Shown here: positions 52,348 through 61,016 of the stretch, in pieces
Layout: the number at the start of each line of letters is the position of its first letter
How positions within the stretch are numbered: the first letter of the stretch is position 1
NCBI RefSeq assembly: GCF_013664685.1
Contig: NZ_JAAKDE010000010.1
Coordinates: 62,001 to 126,000, forward strand
DNA: 64,000 nt
DNA from: Capillibacterium thermochitinicola
GTDB lineage: Bacteria > Bacillota > UBA4882 > UBA10575
Direction: 5' to 3'
The notes under the pieces: model-generated
What the model saw: only the letters and a program-made list of their open reading frames with translations
The model's database searches: none
Told to the model about the DNA's origin: nothing
Made by a program: the position numbers and the translations under genes

Positions 52348-53838
52348 TTATTGACCCAACTCCGCAGTTAAGACACGCTCCCATTGCGCGTAGAGTTCTT
52401 GGTAAAGGGGAGCGAGCTTCGGGTTGGGCTCGGTTATCTTTTGGGATTGGAGGCCGGTAAACGCCGCACTTGGGTCGGGATAGATCCCGGCTCCGAGTCC
52501 GGCCCCGCGGGCGGCCCCCTGCGCCCCGTCGGTATTGTAAAGTTCGACCCGGGCTCCGGTCACCGTGGCAAAGACTTCACAGAACAAGGGACTTAAGAAC
52601 ATGTTGGCCTGGCCGGCGCGGACCAGGTTGGTCTGGACGCCCATGTTTTTCATGATGTTTAACCCGTAGTTTAAGGCAAAAACGATTCCTTCCTGGGCGG
52701 CGCGCAGCAGGTGACCGCGGTGGTGCAGGTTGAAATTCAAGCCGCGGATAGAGGCGTTGATTGTTTTGTTCTCCAGAGTCCGTTCCGCCCCGTTGCCATA
52801 GGGGAAGATCATCAAACCCTCCGCGCCTGCGGGAACCTGGGCGGCCAAATGGTTCATCTCTTCATATGAGATCTGGTCTTGCATCAGATTCTTTTTCAAC
52901 CAGCGGTTTAAGATCCCTGTACCGTTCAGACAGAGGAGAATCCCTAAGCGGGGGTCCTCCGGCCGGTGGTTAACGTGTAAAAAGGTGTTTACCCTTGATT
53001 TCCGGTCGTATTCCGGTTGGGCGCCGACCCCGTAAACGACCCCGCTCGTCCCGGCGGTTGCGGCCACTTCACCGGGGTTCATGACATTAAGGGAGAAGGC
53101 GTTATTCGGCTGGTCCCCGGCCCGGTAGGCAACTAATGTCCCCGGCTTCAAGCCCAAGGCGTCCGCGGCCGATTTCGTTAATTCTCCTTGCGGGGCAAAA
53201 GTCGGAACCACTTCCGGAATCAGATCCCGGTCGATACCGTAATGGTCGAGGAGCAAGTCGGCCAGTTTTTGTTCCTGGTAGTCCCAGAGGATCCCCTCGG
53301 AGAGGCCGGAAGGGGTGGTCTGAATATTCCCGGTCAGCTTCATGGCCAGGTAATCACCGGGGAGCATTGCCTTGTAGATCTTTTGGTAGATCGCCGGCTC
53401 GTTTTCTTGCACCCACTTTAATTTGGAAGCGGTAAAGTTCCCCGGGGAGTTCAGCAAGCGGGATAGGCACAGGTCCGGCCCGAGGGCGTGGAACGCCCGG
53501 TCGCCGATCTCGGCGGCCCTGCTGTCACACCAGATGATCGCCGGGCGCAGGACTTGACCCGCTTTGTCGACCAGGACCAGCCCATGCATCTGGTAGGAAA
53601 TCCCGATGGCCTTAATGGCTTCCGGTTTGACTTCGGCTTTTGCCAGTAACATGGCGGTCGCTGCTTGCACGTGTTGCCACCAGGTTTCCGGGTGTTGTTC
53701 CGCCCAGCCAGGTCGCGGAGCGTCGATGGCCAGTTCGGTTTGGGGGGAAACCGCTGAAGCCACCAGTCGACCATCGGCGGCCAGCAGGGAAGCTTTGATT
53801 GAGGAGCTTCCCAGATCATATCCTAGTAAATATGCCAT
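52348..53838 (-). CDS. xylB: Xylulokinase (FGGY family)
   Basis: A 496-residue sugar kinase. FGGY landmarks: the phosphate-1 loop LLGYDLGSSSIKASLL, QMHGLVLVDKAGQVLRPAI, WCDSRA, LPGDYLAMKLTG, and ATAGTSGVVYGVG (second phosphate loop). QMHG is the pattern seen in xylulokinases. It phosphorylates D-xylulose for the pentose phosphate route. ATG 53838 is chosen since AGGA lies eight bases ahead; ATG/TTG codons just upstream are less well placed. It is 15 bp before the isomerase gene, so the two form one operon. Confidence 0.92.
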   Translation of the reverse strand: MAYLLGYDLGSSSIKASLLAADGRLVASAVSPQTELAIDAPRPGWAEQHPETWWQHVQAATAMLLAKAEVKPEAIKAIGISYQMHGLVLVDKAGQVLRPAIIWCDSRAAEIGDRAFHALGPDLCLSRLLNSPGNFTASKLKWVQENEPAIYQKIYKAMLPGDYLAMKLTGNIQTTPSGLSEGILWDYQEQKLADLLLDHYGIDRDLIPEVVPTFAPQGELTKSAADALGLKPGTLVAYRAGDQPNNAFSLNVMNPGEVAATAGTSGVVYGVGAQPEYDRKSRVNTFLHVNHRPEDPRLGILLCLNGTGILNRWLKKNLMQDQISYEEMNHLAAQVPAGAEGLMIFPYGNGAERTLENKTINASIRGLNFNLHHRGHLLRAAQEGIVFALNYGLNIMKNMGVQTNLVRAGQANMFLSPLFCEVFATVTGARVELYNTDGAQGAARGAGLGAGIYPDPSAAFTGLQSQKITEPNPKLAPLYQELYAQWERVLTAELGQ

Positions 53839-53912
53839 TTTCACCATCCTTTTTTTCAAGTTTCGTTCAACCGGTTTTGAACCTCCGTCATCACCTCGCT
53901 TTTTCCGGCTAC

Positions 53913-55073
53913 TCAGGTCAACGCATTGATGATCTGCTCAAGAACGATGGTGCCCATGCCCAAAGCAGCCGCCTTGTTACCGAGTTGGGAAAATTCCAAG
54001 CGGACACCGGCATAGGACTTCTCCAGGGTCCGTTCTTTGATCTCCTTCAGCAACGAGTTGAAAATCAACGGTTTAACGTTGGCAATCTCACCCCCGATGA
54101 TCACCATCTCCGGATTCAAGCCGTTGATCACACTGGCGATCCCGAGGCCGAGGTATTTGGAGACCGTCTGGAGGACATTGGTTGCGCAGTGGTCGTCTTC
54201 GTGGCATTTAAGGAGAAATTCCGGGAATGTAATTTGTTGATTACCGGTTTCTTCCGCGTACATCCGGAGGGCGGCCGCGTTCGAGGCGTAAACCTCCCAG
54301 CAGCCCCTGTTCCCGCACCGGCAGGGCAAACCCTCCGGCTCCACCGTCATATGCCCGAATTCGCCCGCATTGCGCAGATGTCCGGAGAATAACCTATGGT
54401 CGATGATTAACCCGCAACCGATCCCCATGCCGACAGAGATGTAAGCCAGATGGCCGACATTGCGTCCCAAGCCGAACTCCACTTCGCCCAAGGCGCCGGC
54501 ATTGGCTTCGTTTTCAAGATAGACCGGTTTATCCAAAGCAAGCATGGCCGGTAGATCCACGTTTTTCCACCCAAGGTTCGGCGCAAAATCGATGATCTCC
54601 GCTTCATTGTTGAGGACGCCCGGGACACCGATCCCGATTCCCCCCAGTTTTGCCCAGGGGATTTTGTGTGTGGCCAATAAATCGTGGATAAAAGTTTTGA
54701 GCAGGGGAACAACCTGCCACTCATCCCGGCCCTGAAAAGCAACTTCCTTTTCCGCCTGGACATCGCCTTTAAAATCAAGGAGGACGCCCACGATGCGGTC
54801 GACTTGAAGGTCAAGCCCCAGAGTATAACAGTAGTCCGGGTTTAACTGATAGAGGAGGGATCTTCGCCCACCGGTCGAGCGGGCGATCCCGCTGTTGAGG
54901 ATCAAGTTCTCCTCTTCCAATTCGCGGATGAATGTCGCCACGGTCGTGGTACTTAAACCAAGTTCCTCGGTGAGTTCGCGCTTGGAAACCACTTGTTTGG
55001 CTTTGACGCAACGGAGGATCTGCGCTTTGTTGTTGGTCCGCATAAGCTCCTGATTGATTGCCTTTTTAAACAT
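53913..55073 (-). CDS. xylR: ROK-family transcriptional repressor (XylR-type)
   Basis: A 386-residue regulator: an N-terminal winged helix-turn-helix (about 15-60; SKRELTEELGLSTTTVATFI) joined to a ROK sugar-kinase-like domain with GVPGVLNN, NEANAGALGEVEFG and the zinc motif CRCGNRGCWE. XylR represses xylose genes until sugar binds. It lies 74 bp upstream of and in the same direction as xylB, unlike the divergent arrangement in Bacillus, so it is probably autoregulated with the operon. The two short palindromes in its upstream region (55126-55158) are candidate operators. Confidence 0.9.
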   Translation of the reverse strand: MFKKAINQELMRTNNKAQILRCVKAKQVVSKRELTEELGLSTTTVATFIRELEEENLILNSGIARSTGGRRSLLYQLNPDYCYTLGLDLQVDRIVGVLLDFKGDVQAEKEVAFQGRDEWQVVPLLKTFIHDLLATHKIPWAKLGGIGIGVPGVLNNEAEIIDFAPNLGWKNVDLPAMLALDKPVYLENEANAGALGEVEFGLGRNVGHLAYISVGMGIGCGLIIDHRLFSGHLRNAGEFGHMTVEPEGLPCRCGNRGCWEVYASNAAALRMYAEETGNQQITFPEFLLKCHEDDHCATNVLQTVSKYLGLGIASVINGLNPEMVIIGGEIANVKPLIFNSLLKEIKERTLEKSYAGVRLEFSQLGNKAAALGMGTIVLEQIINALT

Positions 55074-55125
55074 TGCCCAACCTCGATTCCGACTTTTAAT
55101 GGTGTGTTGCCAATGTTAATAAAAA

Positions 55126-55158
55126 ACTTTTAAAAAGTGATTTATAATATTCGCGAAT
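55126..55158. promoter_or_regulatory. Candidate operator palindromes upstream of xylR
   Basis: ACTTTTAAAAAGT (55126-55138, perfect arms around one base) and ATTCGCGAAT (55149-55158, perfect) flank a TATAAT-like segment, 53-85 bp before the xylR start. Position suggests a binding site; no evidence beyond symmetry. Confidence 0.3.
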
Positions 55159-55293
55159 GACCCGCCATATTCCTGCCGCGCGCCAGGAAAAAATACGGAC
55201 GCGAAAAGCCGTTTGCTTGAGGGCCGATTCGCTGCCAATTGGATGATAAATAATCGATGGGCAAAAAGCGCATGACCAAAAACGGATCCGGCC

Positions 55294-55322
55294 TTGACAA
55301 TAACAACTAAAGGTTGTATAAT
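55294..55322 (+). promoter_or_regulatory. Promoter of tRNA-Leu
   Basis: Perfect TTGACA (55294-55299) and TATAAT (55317-55322), 17-base spacer. Confidence 0.88.
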
Positions 55323-55338
55323 CATTTATGCTGAATGT

Positions 55339-55421
55339 GCCCAGGTGGCGGAACTGGCAGACGCGTACGTTTGAGGGGCGTATGGGCAACCGTACCGGTT
55401 CAAGTCCGGTCCTGGGCACCA
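55339..55421 (+). tRNA. tRNA-Leu (anticodon GAG)
   Basis: An 83-nt class II tRNA with a long variable arm. Acceptor GCCCAGG/CCTGGGC, anticodon stem TACGT/GCGTA around loop TTGAGGG (anticodon GAG), and encoded CCA. Its 3' 17 bases are duplicated 740 bp downstream together with the following terminator. Confidence 0.95.
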
Positions 55422-55470
55422 TAAGAAAGTCCACTGCAGAAGTACCGGGAGGTACCGATGCAGTTTTTTT
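55405..55470 (+). repeat. Left copy of the tRNA-Leu 3'-end direct repeat (att-like)
   Basis: Identical to 56145-56210 except for AT versus CG at 55458-55459. It comprises the last 17 tRNA bases, a short spacer and the terminator hairpin. The overlap with an intact tRNA marks it as the attachment-site copy. Confidence 0.85.
55433..55470 (+). terminator. Intrinsic terminator of tRNA-Leu
   Basis: ACTGCA (55433-55438) / TGCAGT (55459-55464) with inner GTACC/GGTAC, followed by T7. In the second copy the outer stem partner reads GGCAGT. Confidence 0.85.
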
Positions 55471-55490
55471 GTTTATATAACCTTAAAAAA

Positions 55491-55516
55491 ACAAAGACGC
55501 CTTTCGGCGTCTTTGT
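55491..55516. terminator. Bidirectional terminator inside the relic
   Basis: An 11-bp perfect stem ACAAAGACGCC (55491-55501) / GGCGTCTTTGT (55506-55516) with a TTTC loop. T-rich tracts follow on both strands. Confidence 0.8.
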
Positions 55517-55522
55517 GGTCTT

Positions 55523-55711
55523 TTATTTTTTTTTTCTTTTGGCTTCGAAGAGAATATAATTGCGTTTATATAAGGTTATGCCATATAATTTTTCTTCTCT
55601 AAATCTAGCAGTAGTTTTTCCTTCAAACCTTGCTCGTATCTTCTAATTTGGCGGGGTATTGTTGAAGACTTTCCGGCTTTTAATAGGGTTATTCATGTCA
55701 AATGTGAACAT
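55523..55711 (-). pseudogene. Small reading frame with an internal amber codon
   Basis: A 63-codon minus-strand frame starting MFTFDMNNPIKS is broken by TAG at 55643-55645, then continues for 39 codons as a basic segment (KIRARFEGKTTARFREEK...YILFEAKRKKK) to TAA at 55523, just before the terminator at 55491-55516. No SD precedes it. The continuous frame on both sides of a single stop and the terminator placement hint at a decayed gene of the integrated element. It may equally be chance; the family is unknown. Confidence 0.2.
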
Positions 55712-56144
55712 TAATTGTTTAATTTTTTAGTGTTTCAGGGGGAGGTCTGCCTGTTGAAGCATTCTCCTTTCTTCTTTTAACTCTTTTCGAGGCTGAGACG
55801 GGATTCGTTTTTAGATTAACTTCATTATACGATAATAAGTTATAAATTACAAAAATATAATATAAAATTTCGGTGGTATGTCCGTATGATCTAAAACATA
55901 TAAACTTTATAAAAATGGAAAGAGTTGTCAATAAGATATACCCTAAGAGTTGAAGGTAAAAGATTACACCGGGAGTTAATAAATCAATAGAAGGAGAAAA
56001 CTGTGGGTTAACGAATATAATGAATAAATATTAATAGATGAAGAAAAAAAATGAGCAAACGGGTGAAGTGGTGGACTGGATACCGAATGATTGCTACACT
56101 GCAGTGTGGTTTCACTGTTTTAAAGATGATATAAAGAGATATAA

Positions 56145-56210
56145 TCCGGTCCTGGGCACCATAAGAAAGTCCACTGCAGAAGTACCGGGAGGTACCGCGG
56201 CAGTTTTTTT
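56145..56210 (+). repeat. Right copy of the tRNA-Leu 3'-end direct repeat (att-like)
   Basis: Matches 55405-55470 at 64 of 66 positions but lacks the rest of the tRNA, so it is a displaced 3' fragment. It ends 32 bp before the fumarase start. Confidence 0.85.
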
Positions 56211-56242
56211 ATTTTTAGTGTCAGTTTTGCGGGGGGATGGTC

Positions 56243-57082
56243 GTGCGGGAGCTCAATGTGGGAGTGGTTACGGAGACGGTCGCCCGGTTGTGTGTTGAGG
56301 CCTGCCGGGAACTCGGGGCGGATGTCCGCGCTTTGCTGGAAAAAGCCCGTAACGAGGAGGAGTCGGCGTTCGGTTGTTTCATCCTTGACCAAGTGTTGGC
56401 GAATTTGGCGGTGGCGGCCCGGGAACAACTGCCCATTTGCCAGGACACCGGGATCTGTGTGGTTTTTCTGGAAATCGGCCAGGATCTGCACCTGACCGGT
56501 GGGGACTTGGAGGAAGCGGTCAATGCGGGTGTCCGCCGGGGGTACCAGGAGGGTTACCTCCGGAAGTCGGTGCTTTCGCCCTTGACCCGGGTTAACACGC
56601 AGGATAATACGCCGGCGGTGATCCACACCCGGATCGTGCCGGGGGATCGCCTGAAGGTGACCGTCGCCCCCAAGGGGGCCGGCAGTGAGAACATGAGCCG
56701 TTTGCAGATGCTGAAACCGGCCGACGGGATCGAGGGCGTAAAGCGCTTTGTCCTGGAAACGGTGGCGGCGGCGGGGGGGTGTGCCTGTCCGCCGCTGATT
56801 GTGGGGGTAGGGATCGGCGGTACAATGGAAAAGGCGGCTCTCCTGGCGAAAAAAGCCCTGATCCGCCCGGCCGGGACGACCAGTGCCGAGCCGGCGGTCG
56901 CCGCCCTCGAAGCGGAACTGTTGGCTTTAATCAACCAAACCGGGATTGGACCGCAGGGGCTGGGCGGAAAGGTAACGGCTCTGGCGGTACACATTGAGAC
57001 CTACCCCACCCACATCGCCGCCCTTCCGGTGGCGGTGAACCTTCAGTGCCATGTTGCCCGCCACCGGAGCGCAATCTTGTGA
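56243..57082 (+). CDS. fumA: Fumarate hydratase class I, alpha subunit
   Basis: A 279-residue subunit of the two-part [4Fe-4S] fumarase that interconverts fumarate and malate. Fe-S ligand and active-site segments: LPICQDTGICVVF, the TPAVIHTRIVPGD region, GSENMSRLQML and GGCACPPLIVGVGIGGTMEKA. GTG 56243 is preferred, six bases after GGGGGG (56231-56236); the ATG at 56237 touches the SD. Its beta subunit follows 12 bp later. The same family includes tartrate dehydratase, but tartrate enzymes differ in context; fumarase is the likelier call. Confidence 0.9.
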   Translation: MRELNVGVVTETVARLCVEACRELGADVRALLEKARNEEESAFGCFILDQVLANLAVAAREQLPICQDTGICVVFLEIGQDLHLTGGDLEEAVNAGVRRGYQEGYLRKSVLSPLTRVNTQDNTPAVIHTRIVPGDRLKVTVAPKGAGSENMSRLQMLKPADGIEGVKRFVLETVAAAGGCACPPLIVGVGIGGTMEKAALLAKKALIRPAGTTSAEPAVAALEAELLALINQTGIGPQGLGGKVTALAVHIETYPTHIAALPVAVNLQCHVARHRSAIL

Positions 57083-57094
57083 GGTGAGAAACAA

Positions 57095-57631
57095 GTGGCG
57101 AAAACCAAAGCACTCCAAACCCCGGTCCGCCCGGAAGAGCTGGCCGGTTTGACCAGTGGGGACCTGGTCTCCTTATCGGGGATCGTTTACACCGCCCGTG
57201 ATGCAGCCCACCAACGACTGGTGGCCCAGTTGGCAGCGGGGCAGCCGTTGCCGTTCGTCCTGGACAACCAGGCCCTTTTTTACACCGGACCCAGTCCGAC
57301 GCCGCCGGGAAAGGCCATCGGTTCCTGCGGCCCGACGACCAGCAGCCGGATGGACGGGTACACCCCGGCTTTACTGGAGAAGGGTTTAAAGCTTATGATC
57401 GGGAAGGGTCCCCGTTCGGCCGAGGTCGTGGCGGCGATCCGCCGGTACCGGGCCGCTTACCTGGTGGCGACCGGTGGGGCGGCGGCGCTGCTGGCCCAGT
57501 GTGTAAAGAAGGCCGAGCTGATTGCCTATCCCGACCTGGGCCCGGAAGCCGTCTACCGTTTGGAAGTGGAAGCGATGCCACTGATTGTGGCGATCGATCC
57601 CGAAGGCCGGGATCTTTTTGCCAAACCATAA
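57095..57631 (+). CDS. fumB: Fumarate hydratase class I, beta subunit
   Basis: A 178-residue subunit, standard length. Markers: LTSGDLVSLSGIVYTARDAAH, YTGPSPTPPGKAIGSCGPTTSSRMD, MIGKGPRS and ATGGAAALLAQ. GTG start after GTGAGGTGAG. Forms the swivel domain that joins the alpha subunit in the fumarase complex; the pair would act in a partial TCA route. Confidence 0.93.
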   Translation: MAKTKALQTPVRPEELAGLTSGDLVSLSGIVYTARDAAHQRLVAQLAAGQPLPFVLDNQALFYTGPSPTPPGKAIGSCGPTTSSRMDGYTPALLEKGLKLMIGKGPRSAEVVAAIRRYRAAYLVATGGAAALLAQCVKKAELIAYPDLGPEAVYRLEVEAMPLIVAIDPEGRDLFAKP

Positions 57632-57652
57632 AAATCCCCCGCTGTGCGGGGG
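57630..57652 (-). terminator. Intrinsic terminator of the helical orphan gene
   Basis: CCCCCGC (57646-57652 read on minus) pairs with GCGGGGG (57636-57642), followed on the minus strand by ATTTTTATGG. On the plus strand there is no T-run, so the fumarase pair has no clear terminator of its own. Confidence 0.6.
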
Positions 57653-57687
57653 TGTTATCTCCTGCGCCCGCTGGTGCAGGTGGAAAG

Positions 57688-58065
57688 TTAGCGACAAACA
57701 CAGAGGGTGTTAAAACGGTTCGAAGGATGAACCACCACGAAACCTTGTGGGCACGGGAGTTTCCGGTTTTTCAGTTTGAAAGCGGACAACTGCAAAATCT
57801 GTAAAACAGCCAGGAGCTGCTCAATAGCCGAGAGACCCAAGGTTCCGTTCTGAAGAATAAATTGGGCTTGGTTCAGCCGGCGGAGAAGATCATTTTTCGG
57901 ACCGGAAGCCAAGGGCAAGTTGCGGACGGCCCCGCGGATCAACTCGATTTGGTTAATGAGATCGGCGGCAACGGCAGGGGTCAGGGCTGCCGGATTGCCT
58001 AAGAATTCGGCGACCGCTTGGGAGACCTCTTCGATCCGGCGTAATACGCTGCAAGCGCTGCTCAT
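57688..58065 (-). CDS. Small helical protein of unknown function
   Basis: A 125-residue protein, no family recognised. Nearly the whole chain (about residues 8-95) has helical, heptad-like hydrophobic spacing (RIEEVSQAVAEFLG, DLINQIELIRGAVRNL, LLRRLNQAQFILQN, IEQLLAVLQILQL); the C-terminal 28 residues are basic and unstructured, with HPSNRFNTLCVCR. It has two Cys in the last four residues. GGGAGGTGATGAA (58069-58081) is an excellent SD for the ATG. It stands between fumarase and murG with its own terminator. Confidence 0.65.
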   Translation of the reverse strand: MSSACSVLRRIEEVSQAVAEFLGNPAALTPAVAADLINQIELIRGAVRNLPLASGPKNDLLRRLNQAQFILQNGTLGLSAIEQLLAVLQILQLSAFKLKNRKLPCPQGFVVVHPSNRFNTLCVCR

Positions 58066-58151
58066 TTCATCACCTCCCGCTTCATTCTATGACGAAGCCG
58101 ACGGAAGGAGATGGGGTTGCCGGCAACTTACGCCTAGATAATATGTAATTC

Positions 58152-59243
58152 TTATTTTTTCCTAGCGCGTACGGACCGCGCCCGCGCGGTCTCTTCGATC
58201 ACCCGGATCACTTCGCTTGCCGCATCGGCCAGGTTACTTTCGCGCATCGCTTTGATGTAGTCCTCACGGTTCTGGTAAAGCAGGGCAATCTGTTTTTTAA
58301 GGAGCGTCTCGTTGATCTCCTCTTCGTACAGGACCATGCTGAAATTTTGCCCTTTGAACGACTGGGCGTTGAGGATCTGGTCACCCCGGCTGGCACCTTT
58401 CGGCAGCGGGATAAGCAGATGGGGTTTTTTCAAGGCCAGCAGTTCAAAGAGGAAGTTGGCCCCGGCGCGGGAAACGCAGATATCGGCGGCGGCCAAAATG
58501 TGGGGTAGTTCCGGGCCGACAAAGGAAAACTGTTTGTACCCCTTGTACCTGTCCAAGTTGGGGTCGACATTCCCCTGGCCGCAGATGTGGGCAACTTGGA
58601 ACTGGAGCAGGAGATCCGGGAGGATGGCCCGGATCAACTTATTGATGGTCACCGAACCGAGACTGCCCCCCATGACCAGGAGGACCGGTTTATCCGGGGT
58701 GAACCCGCAGATTTTTAGCCCTTCCTCCTTGCTGCCGTTCAGTAATTCGGGGCGGATGGGATTTCCGGTCAGCACCCCCTTATTTTCGGGCAGGTACTTC
58801 ATGGTCTCGGGGAAAGTGGCGCAGACGGCGGTGGCAAACGGTAAAGCCAGCCGGTTGGCCAGGCCCGGGGTGAGGTCCGATTCGTGCAGGACGACCGGGA
58901 TCCCGTTCAGCCAGGCGCCGATGGTTACCGGAACGGCGACAAAGCCCCCTTTAGAGAAGACCACTTGGGGACGGAGTTCTTTCAATAAGCGGTAGGACTG
59001 GAACACTCCTTTTATTACCCGGAACGGATCGGTCAGGTTTTGGGCGGAAAGGTAGCGCCGGAATTTGCCGGTGGCCACCGGGTAGTAGGGGATCTGTCGT
59101 TCCTCGATTAACGCTCTCTCCATCCCGTCGTAACTACCGATATATAAAACTTCCCATCCCCGCTGCCGCAACTTTGGGAGCAGGGCCAGGTTGGGCATGA
59201 CATGGCCGGCCGTGCCGCCACCGGTCAAGACGATTCTCTTCAT
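58152..59243 (-). CDS. murG: MurG-like UDP-GlcNAc transferase
   Basis: A 363-residue GT28 glycosyltransferase. Landmarks: RIVLTGGGTAGHVMPNLAL, VFSKGGFVAVPV, LHESDLTPGLANR, GSLGSVTINKLI, the UDP-GlcNAc site AADICVSRAGANFLFELLALKKPHLLIPLP. It adds GlcNAc to lipid I, giving lipid II. ATG 59243 is chosen; a TTG two codons upstream also fits the SD GGAGG. It resembles the MurG paralogue group of Firmicutes and it lies outside a dcw cluster, so it may be a second, or the only, MurG. Confidence 0.88.
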   Translation of the reverse strand: MKRIVLTGGGTAGHVMPNLALLPKLRQRGWEVLYIGSYDGMERALIEERQIPYYPVATGKFRRYLSAQNLTDPFRVIKGVFQSYRLLKELRPQVVFSKGGFVAVPVTIGAWLNGIPVVLHESDLTPGLANRLALPFATAVCATFPETMKYLPENKGVLTGNPIRPELLNGSKEEGLKICGFTPDKPVLLVMGGSLGSVTINKLIRAILPDLLLQFQVAHICGQGNVDPNLDRYKGYKQFSFVGPELPHILAAADICVSRAGANFLFELLALKKPHLLIPLPKGASRGDQILNAQSFKGQNFSMVLYEEEINETLLKKQIALLYQNREDYIKAMRESNLADAASEVIRVIEETARARSVRARKK

Positions 59244-59420
59244 CAGCAAAAATCCTCCTTACAGAACACTCCGGATAAAAAAATATATCTTTTTATGATT
59301 ATGATCTAGATTATATTCGCGCTAATTTGGCCTAACCCTTGTTAAAAGTATTAACGGACGGCTAAGGTTATAACCGCCATTGTTTACAAGCCTTTAGCAG
59401 AGTTACTTTTATATGGTAAA

Positions 59421-59448
59421 TTGACAAATAAGCGTGAGATGGTATAAT
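59421..59448 (+). promoter_or_regulatory. Promoter of glyA
   Basis: Perfect TTGACA (59421-59426) and TATAAT (59443-59448), 16-base spacer, 54 bp before the start codon. Confidence 0.8.
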
Positions 59449-59501
59449 TTTGAGGATAAGAACCGGTAGATGAATGAGAAAGTGAGGAGTACAGAACGAA
59501 G

Positions 59502-61016
59502 ATGAAAAATTCGGCCCTCAGAGAATATTTGGCGACAACAGACCCGGCTGCTGTAAACACAGGGTTTGTGGCTTATCTGGCCAGTTTGGAAGAAGTGGCG
59601 AAAGTAGCCCCGTCAATTGCGCGGGATATTGTTTATGAGCTTCGTGACCAAAGGAACAATTTAAAGTTGATTGCCAGCGAGAACTATTCTTCCCTCTCCG
59701 CTCAGCTGGCGATGGGCAATCTCCTGACCGACAAGTATGCGGAGGGATATCCGTTCCACCGGTTTTACGCCGGTTGTGACAATATAGACCAGGTGGAGAG
59801 TTATGCGGTGGCGCAGGCCTGCCGCCTGTTCGGAGCGGAGCATGCCTATGTGCAGCCCCACAGCGGCGCCGACGCCAACTTGGTTGCCTTCTGGGCGATT
59901 TTGAGTGCGAAGGTGAAAACCCCAACCCTGGAAAGTTGGGGGGTCAAGGATCCCAACCAGCTTAACAACGAAGACTGGAATAAACTGCGCCATCTCTTAG
60001 GAAACCAGCGGCTCTTGGGGATGGACTACTATGCGGGGGGACACCTCACCCACGGTTACCGGCACAACGTCTCCGCCCAGATGTTTGAGGCTTTCAGTTA
60101 CGGGGTGGACCCGGAAACCGGCCTTCTGGATTACGAGGCCCTGGCCCGGCAGGCGGCGGAAGTCAAACCCCTCATTTTACTGGCGGGCTATAGTGCTTAC
60201 CCGCGGGCGATCAATTTCCGGCGGCTGCGCCAGATCGCCGATGACGTTGGCGCGGTGCTGATGGTTGATATGGCCCACTTTGCCGGTTTGGTGGCGGGTG
60301 GGGTCTTTACCGGAGACTATAATCCGGTCCGCCATGCCCATGTGGTGACAACCACCACCCATAAAACCTTACGGGGGCCCCGCGGCGGTCTGGTTCTCTG
60401 TACCAAAGAATTCGCGGAGCACGTGGATAAAGGTTGTCCGCTGGTGATCGGCGGGCCGCTGCCCCATGTTATGGCGGCCAAAGCGGTGGCCTTGACCGAA
60501 GCAAACGCCGACGAGTTCAAGGCTTATGCCCACCGGATCGTGGAGAACGCCCGGAGCCTGGCCGAGGCCTGTTTGGCCAGAGGGATGAAGGTCGCCACCG
60601 GGGGTACGGACAACCATCTCCTGTTGATCGATGTACGGCCTTTTGGCCTTACCGGCCGGCAGGCCGAGAGTGCGGTCCGCGAGTGCGGGATCACCTTGAA
60701 CCGGAACTCTTTACCCAACGATTCCAACGGCCCCTGGTACACCAGCGGGTTACGGGTGGGAACGCCCGCCGTCACGACTTTGGGGATGGGCCCGGACGAG
60801 ATGAAGGAGATTGCGGACTGTCTCTACCAGATCCTGAGCCATACCAAACCGGAGACCATCAGCGAGGGGGCCCAGGCCGGACAGCCCAGTAAAGCCCGGT
60901 ACCAACTGGATGACCAGGTCAAAGCGGAGGTCCGGGCGCGGGTCCAAGCTTTACTTTCCCGTTTTCCGGTCTACCCGGAACTGGATCTGGAGCTGCTGCT
61001 TAAATATTTCGGCTGA
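59502..61016 (+). CDS. glyA: Serine hydroxymethyltransferase, long form
   Basis: A 504-residue PLP enzyme that makes glycine and 5,10-methylene-THF from serine. Active-site pieces: [56 protein letters not shown] and the PLP lysine in [14 protein letters not shown]. The usual bacterial enzyme is about 415-430 residues; extra length comes from a roughly 40-residue N-terminal extension and an insertion after [15 protein letters not shown] (about 137-180). The SD GTGAGGAG lies about 12 bases before the ATG, a long spacing. It has its own promoter. Confidence 0.94.
   Translation: MKNSALREYLATTDPAAVNTGFVAYLASLEEVAKVAPSIARDIVYELRDQRNNLKLIASENYSSLSAQLAMGNLLTDKYAEGYPFHRFYAGCDNIDQVESYAVAQACRLFGAEHAYVQPHSGADANLVAFWAILSAKVKTPTLESWGVKDPNQLNNEDWNKLRHLLGNQRLLGMDYYAGGHLTHGYRHNVSAQMFEAFSYGVDPETGLLDYEALARQAAEVKPLILLAGYSAYPRAINFRRLRQIADDVGAVLMVDMAHFAGLVAGGVFTGDYNPVRHAHVVTTTTHKTLRGPRGGLVLCTKEFAEHVDKGCPLVIGGPLPHVMAAKAVALTEANADEFKAYAHRIVENARSLAEACLARGMKVATGGTDNHLLLIDVRPFGLTGRQAESAVRECGITLNRNSLPNDSNGPWYTSGLRVGTPAVTTLGMGPDEMKEIADCLYQILSHTKPETISEGAQAGQPSKARYQLDDQVKAEVRARVQALLSRFPVYPELDLELLLKYFG

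Larger units (their letters stand above)
55405..56210. mobile_element. Relic of an integrated element at tRNA-Leu
   Basis: An AT-rich segment of about 0.74 kb, in sharp contrast to the GC-rich neighbours, lies between two copies of a 66-bp direct repeat (55405-55470 and 56145-56210; 64 of 66 identical) that contains the tRNA-Leu T-arm/acceptor 3' end and terminator. This is the arrangement left by site-specific integration into a tRNA 3' end followed by loss of most of the element. No integrase gene remains. Inside are one strong bidirectional terminator (55491-55516) and short frames of doubtful coding value; nothing else is recognised. Confidence 0.65.

Noticed and set aside
56038-56298. 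An 86-codon plus-strand frame from the AT-rich insert into fumarase
   Set aside because: It crosses the direct repeat and terminator, has no SD and overlaps the fumarase start in another frame; the first 40 residues may be a fragment but cannot be supported.
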